Shown one piece after another: positions 35,371 through 43,051 of a stretch of 64,000 bases of DNA. The position numbers were made by a program, and so were the translations under genes. The notes beneath the pieces are model-generated. The model searched no databases, was not told the origin of the DNA, and saw only the letters and a program-made list of their open reading frames with translations. Each line of letters starts with the position of its first letter. Position 1 is the first letter of the stretch. The stretch comes from Lachnospiraceae bacterium (GTDB taxonomy: Bacteria > Bacillota > Clostridia > Lachnospirales > Lachnospiraceae), in the NCBI GenBank assembly GCA_017427685.1, contig JAFRSH010000052.1, forward strand, positions 124,001 through 188,000. Direction: 5' to 3'.

Positions 35371-37722
35371 TTGAGAATCATTGAATGTAAGATAATCGAC
35401 TTTGGAACGCTTCATGACTCCTCGTTCGATTTCTCAAAAGGGATCAACAGGATCGTGCGCGAAAACGGATTCGGCAAGAGTACGCTTGCCGCTTTTATCC
35501 GTGTAATGCTGTACGGTTTTGAGGGAGAAGGAAAGCGTGACCTGCTCGGGCGTGAAAGAAAGTTCTACGAGCCGTGGCAGGGCGGAAGGTACGGAGGAAG
35601 CCTCGTCTTCGAAACGAAGGGCAAGACCTACCGCGTAACCCGCACATTCGGTAAGAAGGCGGAGGAAGACACATTCGAACTCCTTGATCTCTCAACAAAT
35701 CTCGAATCCGGAGACTATTCCTCAAAGCTCGGACTCGAACTCTTCGACATGGACTCGGATACTTTCCGCAGGACCGTGTTCGTGGGGCAGGACAGTATCG
35801 AAACATCGGTCAATGACACCATTAACGGCAGGATCGGCGCTCTTGTTGATAACACGGATGATCTTGATGCCTATGATAAGGCAAAAGAGTCGCTCGAAGC
35901 CGTTACCAATTCTCTTACACCTCGCAGAAAAACAGGTGAAGTCAGCAAGCTTAATGAAAGGATCACATCGCTTGATGCGGACATCCTCCCTGCGGACAAG
36001 ATCGAGGCCAGTTTGGAGAGCGTGCTTGCCATGAGAGCGGAAGAGAGCGATAAACTGCATGCTCTTAAAGAAGAAAAGGAGATCCTCACGGCACGCGCCA
36101 AGGAACTCGGTTCATACATGGAGATAGCAGGCAGGAAAGAACGCTATGAAACACTGGTCTCCGACAAAGAGGAGAAAGAAAAGGCTGTCCGGGAATTCGC
36201 ACTGAATCTGCCCGCGGGTGTTTTAAAGGAACCGATCCCCGACACGGATGAAATGCGGAATATGTCGCGAGAGTACATGACTGCATCATCACAGCTTTCG
36301 GGAAGCAAGCTTCTCGACCTTTCCGAAAGAGAAGAACTCGCTTTAAACAAACTGATATCCGTATACGGAGAAGAGGATCCCACACAGGAAGCCCTTACAC
36401 TCATCGACGAATGGAAGGAATACAGAGCCGGAGACAAGGAACTCGAAGAACTCGAGGAAAAGCTTAGATCGATGCGTGCGAATGCCGAGAACGAGTCGGC
36501 CTCGGCGCGGAAGAAGATGAAAGCCTTTTTGATCCTTACCGTGATCCTCGGGATCGGCGCGGTTGTGCTGTTCCTGATCCCGGGACTCTTTATCGCGGGT
36601 GCGGCTGTTGCTGCAGCGACACTGCTGTGCGCCTGCCTGACATTTGTCTTCAAACCGTCCGGGAAAAAGGACTACGATCCCGGGGAGGACGAGCTTTCGA
36701 ACCTTGAAGATACCGTAAACAGTATCAAAACCGAGAGAGCTGAGACGCTTTCAAGCATTGACTTCTTCCTTTCGAGATACGGTAAGGACAGCGAACCCGA
36801 GATGATCCCCGTTTCTCTCAAAGAAGTACTCAGTGACAGAGCAACACTTCTTGATCTGCGCAGTAAAAAGGACCGTGCGGAGAGTGCGGCTTCTTCGTCC
36901 AAAGAAGTCATGAACAGGGTTGAGAGGTTCATTACGGAAGAGCTTGGGACAGAGCTTTCGGGAGATCCCTGCACGCAGCTTCAGCAGACAGCCGACAGGA
37001 CTGACCGCTACCGCGATGCACTACGGGCTCTTAGGGAGACCGAGGAACTTCTGGCACGCTTTGAGCGCGAAAACGATGTTGAAATGCTCCGAAATACTAC
37101 GGTTCCCAAGGACGACGCGACACTTTCGGAAGTGACACAGAGATTGTCCGAGGTTTCACGTCTTGCCGATGAATCAGCAGAGAGACTTGCCGGCTTTGAT
37201 AAGCGAAGCGACGAGCTCTCGGAAGCTATCGAAGAGATCGCTCAGAAGCGCGCCGACAGGGAGGCTCTTACGGAAGAGCGCGACAGAAAGAAAGAGATCT
37301 TTGAATGCTGTGAGCTGGCAAAAGAGTACCTCACCAAGGCCAAGGAGACTCTTTCTGCACGCTATATAGAACCGATCCAAAAGAAGTTCATATACTACCA
37401 CGGGATGATCACCGGTGAGAAGACTGCTGAGTATATGGTCGATGCAAACATTGATGTATCCGTGAGTGAAAACGGATTGAAGCATTCTGTTTTGCAGCTG
37501 AGCCGCGGACTTCGCGATGTCGTCGGACTGTCACTTCGCATGGCTTTTATAGACGTCATGTTCCCGCAGGAGAAGCCCGTCCTGATCCTCGACGATCCTT
37601 TCGTAAATCTTGATCGTACGAACTACGAAGCGGCAGAGAAGCTTATGGATCTGATCGCAGAGGACTATCAGGTTATCTACTTCGCCGCGAGAGACGAAGG
37701 TCACGAGGAGATAGTTCTGTAA
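35371..37722 (+). CDS. YhaN/SbcC-like SMC-type ATPase with central membrane hairpin
   Basis: A 783-residue ATPase: N-terminal RIIECKIIDFGTL and Walker A ENGFGKST near residue 34, long coiled coils, and the C-terminal signature QLSRGLRDVVGLS near 710 with Walker B PVLILDDPFVNLD near 735. Unlike SbcC, the middle contains two membrane-spanning stretches (AFLILTVILGIGAVVLFLIP, LFIAGAAVAAATLLCACLTF, about 385-430), as in YhaN. TTG 35371 is chosen because the protein text conserved in this family starts there and GGAAGGTG precedes it; the frame is open to 35347. Its partner is the preceding SbcD-like gene, which also starts with TTG. Confidence 0.85.
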   Translation: MRIIECKIIDFGTLHDSSFDFSKGINRIVRENGFGKSTLAAFIRVMLYGFEGEGKRDLLGRERKFYEPWQGGRYGGSLVFETKGKTYRVTRTFGKKAEEDTFELLDLSTNLESGDYSSKLGLELFDMDSDTFRRTVFVGQDSIETSVNDTINGRIGALVDNTDDLDAYDKAKESLEAVTNSLTPRRKTGEVSKLNERITSLDADILPADKIEASLESVLAMRAEESDKLHALKEEKEILTARAKELGSYMEIAGRKERYETLVSDKEEKEKAVREFALNLPAGVLKEPIPDTDEMRNMSREYMTASSQLSGSKLLDLSEREELALNKLISVYGEEDPTQEALTLIDEWKEYRAGDKELEELEEKLRSMRANAENESASARKKMKAFLILTVILGIGAVVLFLIPGLFIAGAAVAAATLLCACLTFVFKPSGKKDYDPGEDELSNLEDTVNSIKTERAETLSSIDFFLSRYGKDSEPEMIPVSLKEVLSDRATLLDLRSKKDRAESAASSSKEVMNRVERFITEELGTELSGDPCTQLQQTADRTDRYRDALRALRETEELLARFERENDVEMLRNTTVPKDDATLSEVTQRLSEVSRLADESAERLAGFDKRSDELSEAIEEIAQKRADREALTEERDRKKEIFECCELAKEYLTKAKETLSARYIEPIQKKFIYYHGMITGEKTAEYMVDANIDVSVSENGLKHSVLQLSRGLRDVVGLSLRMAFIDVMFPQEKPVLILDDPFVNLDRTNYEAAEKLMDLIAEDYQVIYFAARDEGHEEIVL

Positions 37723-37831
37723 GCAGTTTCCGGCATTCAAAATGCTTGTGGAAAAACGGTACGGAGAATATAATTAATCCTGTGCGATAGAAACATATAT
37801 CCTACAAATCCCGGAACAAAGGAATAAGTAT

Positions 37832-39262
37832 ATGGACTTACAATTCAACCAGAAAAAAGCCTTAAATCCCTACCTGCCTTCATGGGAGTACGTCCCCGAT
37901 GGTGAGCCGCACGTGTTCGGTGACCGTGTATATGTGTACGGTTCTCACGACTTCTTTAACGGGTGGGTTTTCTGCCTTGGGGACTATGTTTGCTGGTCTG
38001 CGCCCTTAAGCGACCTTTCGGATTGGAGATACGAGGGCGTTATCTTTAAAAGGACCGATGATCCCATCAACGAAGACGGCAGGATGGTTCTTTATGCTCC
38101 GGACGTTTGTCAGGGGCCTGACGGTCGTTATTACCTCTATTACTTCTACGATAAACGTTCCTGCATAAACGTTGCCGTATCCGATAAGCCCGAAGGTCCT
38201 TTCGTGTTCTACGGCCGTGTGCGTGACGATGAGGGCGGACTTGTCGGAGAGAGATACGGAGATGAGCCTTATTTCGATCCCGCAGTGCTCGTGGAAGGCA
38301 ATTATGTCTATCTCTACGGCGGATTCTGCGGACATGGGGACAAGTCCAGAACAGGATGTATGGTGACGGTGCTTGATGCGCGCGATATGCTCACTGTTGT
38401 TGAGGAGCCTGCGTTTGTCATCCCCGGGAATTGTTACTCCACAGGCACCGGTTACGAAGGTCACGAGTTCTTTGAGGCGCCTTCGATCAGAAAGATCGGC
38501 GAGAAGTATTATCTTGTTTATTCATCCTCACGTATGTGCGAGCTGTGCTACGCTGTGAGCGATTCGCCCGACGAGGACTTTGAGTACAAGGGCTGTATCG
38601 TGAGCAACAACGATATCGGAATAGATTCATACAAGCCGGCAGACAAGCCCACAGCCTACGGCGGGAACAACCACGGCGGACTTGTTAAGCTTGGTGAAGA
38701 TTGGTACATTTTCTATCACAGACAGACCAACGGAACGTGGTATTCGCGTCAGGGATGTGCCGAGAAGATCACGATTGAAGAGGACGGCACGATCCCGCAG
38801 GTTGAGATGACTTCGTGCGGTTTGTCCGATTCACCTCTTGAAGGAAGAGGATTCATACCTGCTTATATCGCATGCAACCTCTTTGTTAAAAAGGGCATGA
38901 GCCCGATCGTGGCTATGGGAAGCGGCTCGGATGCAATCCCCAGGATCACTCAGGACGGTCGTGACGGTGACGAAGAGCCCGGGTATATCACAGGCATCAG
39001 AGACGGTGTGACTGCGGGCTTTAAGTACCTTGATATCAAAGGTGTTAAAGAGGTGAGCGTTATCACCCGTGGCTACGGAGACGGATCCTTCGAGTTCTCA
39101 ACCTCTATCGGAGGCAGATCACTCGGTTCGGTGGAAGTATCGAACACGAACTACTGGGAGAAGTTCACCGCACCCATTAAGATCAAAGACGGAGTTACAG
39201 CGATCTACGTGACATATAAGGGCGGCGGATCGCCCTCACTTCTGGGATTCGTTCTGGAGTGA
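37832..39262 (+). CDS. Glycoside hydrolase family 43 with C-terminal CBM6-like domain
   Basis: A 476-residue probable beta-xylosidase or alpha-L-arabinofuranosidase. The five-blade propeller shows NPYLPSWEYVPDGEPHVF at the start (general base Asp), YAPDVCQGPDGRYYLYY near residue 88, YFDPAVLVEGNYVYLYGG near 148 and the acid Glu in HEFFEAPSIRKI near 213. The last 130 residues (YLDIKGVKEVSVITRGYGDG onward) look like a CBM6-type beta-sandwich. There is no signal peptide, so it should act on imported oligosaccharides in the cytoplasm. A strong terminator follows. Confidence 0.88.
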   Translation: MDLQFNQKKALNPYLPSWEYVPDGEPHVFGDRVYVYGSHDFFNGWVFCLGDYVCWSAPLSDLSDWRYEGVIFKRTDDPINEDGRMVLYAPDVCQGPDGRYYLYYFYDKRSCINVAVSDKPEGPFVFYGRVRDDEGGLVGERYGDEPYFDPAVLVEGNYVYLYGGFCGHGDKSRTGCMVTVLDARDMLTVVEEPAFVIPGNCYSTGTGYEGHEFFEAPSIRKIGEKYYLVYSSSRMCELCYAVSDSPDEDFEYKGCIVSNNDIGIDSYKPADKPTAYGGNNHGGLVKLGEDWYIFYHRQTNGTWYSRQGCAEKITIEEDGTIPQVEMTSCGLSDSPLEGRGFIPAYIACNLFVKKGMSPIVAMGSGSDAIPRITQDGRDGDEEPGYITGIRDGVTAGFKYLDIKGVKEVSVITRGYGDGSFEFSTSIGGRSLGSVEVSNTNYWEKFTAPIKIKDGVTAIYVTYKGGGSPSLLGFVLE

Positions 39263-39289
39263 TACAGTCATAGCTAAGTAATACTGAAC

Positions 39290-39322
39290 AGCCCGCACCT
39301 TTGGTGCGGGCTGATTGATTTT
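39290..39322 (+). terminator. Rho-independent terminator after GH43
   Basis: A perfect 10-bp stem AGCCCGCACC/GGTGCGGGCT with a TTT loop, followed by GATTGATTTTTG. It also separates the gene from the convergent MATE exporter. Confidence 0.9.
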
Positions 39323-39337
39323 TGCGCGCTGATATGA

Positions 39338-40702
39338 TTATCTCGTAAGATTTCTAACCCATTTGTACTTTCTGAATCTCACCATTACCCACGGGATCTT
39401 CCCGACTTCGTCGAGGCATGTGCAGGCAAATACTGCGAGTACCGGCCAGTCGAAGACGAATGCACCGAGAAACGCAAGCGGGAGAGCAACACCCCACATG
39501 CTGACTGCGAGGCTGTACATATCGAAAACTGTATCACCGCCGCCGTCGATCACGCCGTTAATGGTGATCGTGTTGACGCATCGTCCGATGATATAAAGAG
39601 CGGTGATCAGCATCATCCCGTCGAGGTAATCGCCGGCAGTTCCGGAGAGCTTAACGAGGTGTCCCATAAGCGGTGTAACGGCAAGCACAACTGCGGAAGA
39701 CGCGAATCCGATGACCCATGAGATGGTCTTGAGCTTACGACCGTACGCTTTACCTTTCTCAAGGTCTCCGGCGCCGAGCTCGTTACCGACCATGATCGCA
39801 GCCGCATTGGCGATACCGTTGCAGACGCAGCAGATAAGCTCGCGCACAACTGTGACTATTGAATTGGCAGCCGATGCGTCCTCGCCCATATGTCCGATGA
39901 TAGCGGTGTAGGCAGTGAATCCGACTCCCCAGAGTAGCGAACCTCCCAGAAGCGGGAGAAGCTGCTTGAAGAAGTCTAGAGTCAGTCCCTTTTCACCCAG
40001 CCAGATCTTGAGATTCGGCCTTATGTGGTTCTTACCGGAAGCCACGATAAAACAGAGCATGAGCTCAACGATACGTGCAATGACCGTCGCGATAGCGGCA
40101 CCGCGGGCGTTCATCGCGGGGATACCGAAGAGTCCGAAGATGAACACGGCGTTGAAGAGGATGTTACCGACTACGGCGCTGCTGCTGATGATAACGCTCG
40201 CAGGCACATGACCGCTCACCTTCATCATCGCGAGGTAGCTTTGCGAAACTCCCACGATGAGATATGAGAATCCGGCGATCCGCAGATAATCGCAGCCGAT
40301 CCTGATCAGCTCGGGTTCATTCGTGAAGGCCATCATGAGCAGATCGGGTATGAACATGCACGCAAGGAAGAAGAGGATCGACACTATTGATGTGAACCTG
40401 ATCATAAGGTTGAAGATCTTCTTCAGAGAGACTGTGTCGCCCTTACCGAAATACTGGGCTCCGAGGATGGAACCGGCTCCGGTGACGGCGAATATGAACA
40501 TGTTCTGAACGAACTGGATCTGGGAAGCGAGAGATACAGCCGTCATCTCGCTCTGAGCGATACGTCCGAGCATAAAGGCGTCGCCGGCAGCTACCGCCGA
40601 GCCCATCAGACTTTGAAAAGCGATCGGGAGAGCGAGTGCCCAAAGCTTTCTGTAAAAGGTTTTCTTGTCTATAACGTAATTCATCGGATCATTCACTTTC
40701 AT
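39338..40702 (-). CDS. MATE-family exporter (second copy)
   Basis: A 454-residue 12-helix transporter with MATE signatures VAAGDAFMLGRIAQSEMTAV near residue 33, GAQYFGKGDTVSL near 82 and ANSIVTVVRELICCVCNG near 270. It shares motifs and the KYKWVRNL C-terminal tail with the exporter at 12856-14196, so the two are paralogues. Substrate unknown. The ATG at 40702 lacks a strong ribosome site; a second in-frame Met six codons later (MNYVIDKK) is an alternative. Confidence 0.88.
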   Translation of the reverse strand: MKVNDPMNYVIDKKTFYRKLWALALPIAFQSLMGSAVAAGDAFMLGRIAQSEMTAVSLASQIQFVQNMFIFAVTGAGSILGAQYFGKGDTVSLKKIFNLMIRFTSIVSILFFLACMFIPDLLMMAFTNEPELIRIGCDYLRIAGFSYLIVGVSQSYLAMMKVSGHVPASVIISSSAVVGNILFNAVFIFGLFGIPAMNARGAAIATVIARIVELMLCFIVASGKNHIRPNLKIWLGEKGLTLDFFKQLLPLLGGSLLWGVGFTAYTAIIGHMGEDASAANSIVTVVRELICCVCNGIANAAAIMVGNELGAGDLEKGKAYGRKLKTISWVIGFASSAVVLAVTPLMGHLVKLSGTAGDYLDGMMLITALYIIGRCVNTITINGVIDGGGDTVFDMYSLAVSMWGVALPLAFLGAFVFDWPVLAVFACTCLDEVGKIPWVMVRFRKYKWVRNLTR

Positions 40703-40787
40703 AATTTGTTTAAGAATATCCTAAGGGATACAGGAGAAATAATCAAGAAAGTTATAGTTTGGAAAAGCCGGTAAAATATAGTTTGAT

Positions 40788-40816
40788 TTGTTTTTTATGC
40801 TCTCAGATGATATAAT
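40788..40816 (+). promoter_or_regulatory. Promoter of the tRNA-Arg gene
   Basis: TTGTTT (40788-40793), a 17-base spacer and a perfect TATAAT (40811-40816), placing the start of transcription roughly 15-18 bases before the tRNA. Confidence 0.6.
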
Positions 40817-40839
40817 AAAATACCGTAGTGTTTTTTATT

Positions 40840-40912
40840 GCACCTGTAGCGAAGTGGATAACGCGCAGTCTTCCGAAGTCTGAGATCACAGGTTCAAATC
40901 CTGCCAGGTGCG
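40840..40912 (+). tRNA. tRNA-Arg (anticodon CCG)
   Basis: A 73-nt cloverleaf without encoded CCA. Acceptor GCACCTG/CAGGTGC pairs perfectly; the D stem is GCG/CGC. The anticodon loop TTCCGAA gives CCG at positions 34-36, reading the CGG codon. The T loop is TTCAAAT. Two non-pairs are seen: T-T in the anticodon stem (CAGTC with GTCTG) and A-C at the base of the T stem (ACAGG with CCTGC). A T-run follows at once. It reads as a functional but somewhat divergent tRNA. Confidence 0.88.
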
Positions 40913-41000
40913 CTTTTTGTTTACGGGTGGTCACATCAGAGTTGTGCTCACCCGTTTCGAATTAAGGTTATTGACTCATTCGGATATAAGTGAGGTATTT

Positions 41001-42119
41001 ATGCCCTTTTTCTTTTCGATGGTAGTAATACTTATGGTCGTCTTTTTGTCTTTCTCGGGTGTCTTCTACATGAAGCTCGTTCCGAAGAAACGCAAGATCA
41101 GGATACCTGCGATCATAGGAATAGTACTTGTTGATATCGGAACGCTCTACTTCATGGTGAACGGCAGCTCCGATACAGACAGCTTCTTTTACAGAGTATG
41201 TATGTTCCTTGTGACGATCTGTTTCATAGCGAACATTTACGGCTCGATATTTTACGCGCTTTCGCTTTTGGCTCGACTTGTTTTCAGATTGCTCAAAAAG
41301 ACCAAAGCGGGCGTTTATGAATTCCTCAGGAGCAAAAGCCTCAGGGTCAGCGTGCTCGGATTCACCTGCTTTATGGCTGTTGCGGGTTACCTGAACATGT
41401 CGATAGTCAGTGTAAATGACTACAAGATCTTCACTGACAAGCTTCCGGCAGGGGAGGAGTACAGCTTCGCGGTCGTTACCGATATGCATATGTCCACCGG
41501 CGTATATGCGAACCGTATTGACGATCTCTTCGAAAAGATCAACGAGACAGGTTGCGACGCGGTACTGTTTGTCGGTGATATTGCCGACAACAGATCGTCC
41601 AAGGGAGCCTACGAAGAACTCAGGAAAGCTCTCGCGACACTTGATCGTCCGCTCGGCGCTTTCTATGTGGACGGCAACCATGACGATTCGGGTTCCGAGA
41701 ATATGCGTACCCTGATGCGTAATGCGGGCATTACGGTACTTTCCGACGAGAAGTTTGAGCTGACCGATGAGATCACACTTTACGGAAGAGACGATCCGTC
41801 GTCCTTCAGAGGTCGCAAGACCGTGATCCCGAACGATCTGAGTCCCGACAAGTTTAATCTTATCATGACTCATCAGCCCATTGATCTCGCTGATTTTGCC
41901 GATGCCGGCGGAGACCTCTCTGTCAGCGGTCATACACACGGAGAGCAGTTCCCGCTCATGTACCCGATAATAGCCTCATCGAACGATGCGGTCATGGGGC
42001 ATACCGTGATCAACGGAATGGACGTTGTTGTCAGCCGCGGAGTCGGCGGATGGGGACTTCATTTCTCGCTTCCGTCTCCCAAAGAGATTGCACTTGTTCA
42101 CGTGATCGGTAAACAGTAG
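41001..42119 (+). CDS. Membrane-bound metallophosphoesterase, YkuE/YaeI-like
   Basis: A 372-residue protein with about four membrane helices in residues 1-165 followed by a calcineurin-like phosphoesterase domain. The metal motifs are VVTDMHMST, LFVGDIADN, VDGNHDDSG, MTHQP and VSGHTHGEQ, all intact. YkuE-type enzymes hydrolyse lipid-linked pyrophosphates such as UDP-diacylglucosamine, but the substrate here is unproven. The start at 41001 (GTGAGG upstream) avoids the artificial extension of the frame back into the tRNA gene. Confidence 0.85.
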   Translation: MPFFFSMVVILMVVFLSFSGVFYMKLVPKKRKIRIPAIIGIVLVDIGTLYFMVNGSSDTDSFFYRVCMFLVTICFIANIYGSIFYALSLLARLVFRLLKKTKAGVYEFLRSKSLRVSVLGFTCFMAVAGYLNMSIVSVNDYKIFTDKLPAGEEYSFAVVTDMHMSTGVYANRIDDLFEKINETGCDAVLFVGDIADNRSSKGAYEELRKALATLDRPLGAFYVDGNHDDSGSENMRTLMRNAGITVLSDEKFELTDEITLYGRDDPSSFRGRKTVIPNDLSPDKFNLIMTHQPIDLADFADAGGDLSVSGHTHGEQFPLMYPIIASSNDAVMGHTVINGMDVVVSRGVGGWGLHFSLPSPKEIALVHVIGKQ

Positions 42120-42131
42120 GAAGGATTCGAT

Positions 42132-43049
42132 ATGGCAGATACTCCTTTGATACTCAGAACAGATGACCTCTTTATCAGTCCTATACCCGATGTAGAACTT
42201 GAAAGGCTCGGAAACAAAGAATTCGAAGCTCCCGACGCATCCGGTATACAGACCGAAGAAAAAGAGGAAGTATTACGGAAGATCAGTCTTCTGAGCGAGA
42301 AAGACCCTCTGAGCGGTGACAGCATCTTCTTCGGAGGGCACATGTCGGACAGATCGGACATTAACGAACGTAAGTATCTTACAAGCGAGCTTTGTTCCGC
42401 GATTTGTGATAACATGACAGAAGAGAGTTCAGGGAGTGACCCGGGCATGAACGGGCATCCCGCAACGGATCCCTTTATATGGAACACGGTCTGGAGGGTT
42501 TTCCTGCGAGCCAATGCAAAAGAACAGGTCGGTCTGTTCCGCTTCCTCGGGACGCAGAAGAGGGGCAGAGTCGGATTTGAACTCGTGATATTTCCTGAGT
42601 ACAGACACATGGGTTACGCCCGTCAGCTTGTAGCCAAGATGAGGGCATTTGCCTTTGATAAGAACGACGTTTATTACCTGTATACGAACATACCCGGAAC
42701 GGAAGAACCGGAGGAATACGAAAGGCTTCTGAGACGTCAGGGTTACAGGACCGAGCAGGAACTGACGGATCCGTTGTACGGACAGTTCCCGGATCCGGAG
42801 GATGACGGTACACGAAGGATCTCCGAAACGCTTATGATCGAAGCCCCCGTCGCTTCCTATTCGGCGGTTTACGTGATGATCGGGTTGTGCTTCGGTATGA
42901 TAGCAAGTCTGTTTTCGGGCAAGATGTTGGAGGGACTTGCGGGAGGATTGATACTTTCGACACTTATTGGCGTATTATTTGATCATTTTGAACTGAAACA
43001 CCGTAAAAGAGTTATGAGTTGTGATGAGGTTAGCTCCGGAAAGGCGTAA
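42132..43049 (+). CDS. GNAT N-acetyltransferase-like protein with C-terminal membrane hairpin
   Basis: A 305-residue protein. The acetyl-CoA-binding motif A is visible as FPEYRHMGYARQLVAKMRAF near residue 155, within a GNAT core of about residues 115-205. The N-terminal 100 residues are not recognised. Two adjacent hydrophobic helices near residues 238-280 (YVMIGLCFGMIASLF and GLAGGLILSTLIGVLF) suggest tethering to the membrane, unusual for GNAT proteins. AAGGA precedes the start. It runs directly into the EAL gene with a 2-base gap. Substrate unknown. Confidence 0.72.
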   Translation: MADTPLILRTDDLFISPIPDVELERLGNKEFEAPDASGIQTEEKEEVLRKISLLSEKDPLSGDSIFFGGHMSDRSDINERKYLTSELCSAICDNMTEESSGSDPGMNGHPATDPFIWNTVWRVFLRANAKEQVGLFRFLGTQKRGRVGFELVIFPEYRHMGYARQLVAKMRAFAFDKNDVYYLYTNIPGTEEPEEYERLLRRQGYRTEQELTDPLYGQFPDPEDDGTRRISETLMIEAPVASYSAVYVMIGLCFGMIASLFSGKMLEGLAGGLILSTLIGVLFDHFELKHRKRVMSCDEVSSGKA

Positions 43050-43051
43050 AC

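Noticed and set aside
40908-41000. N-terminal extension of the metallophosphoesterase frame into the tRNA
   Set aside because: The extension overlaps the tRNA 3' end; a well-placed ribosome site supports the start at 41001.
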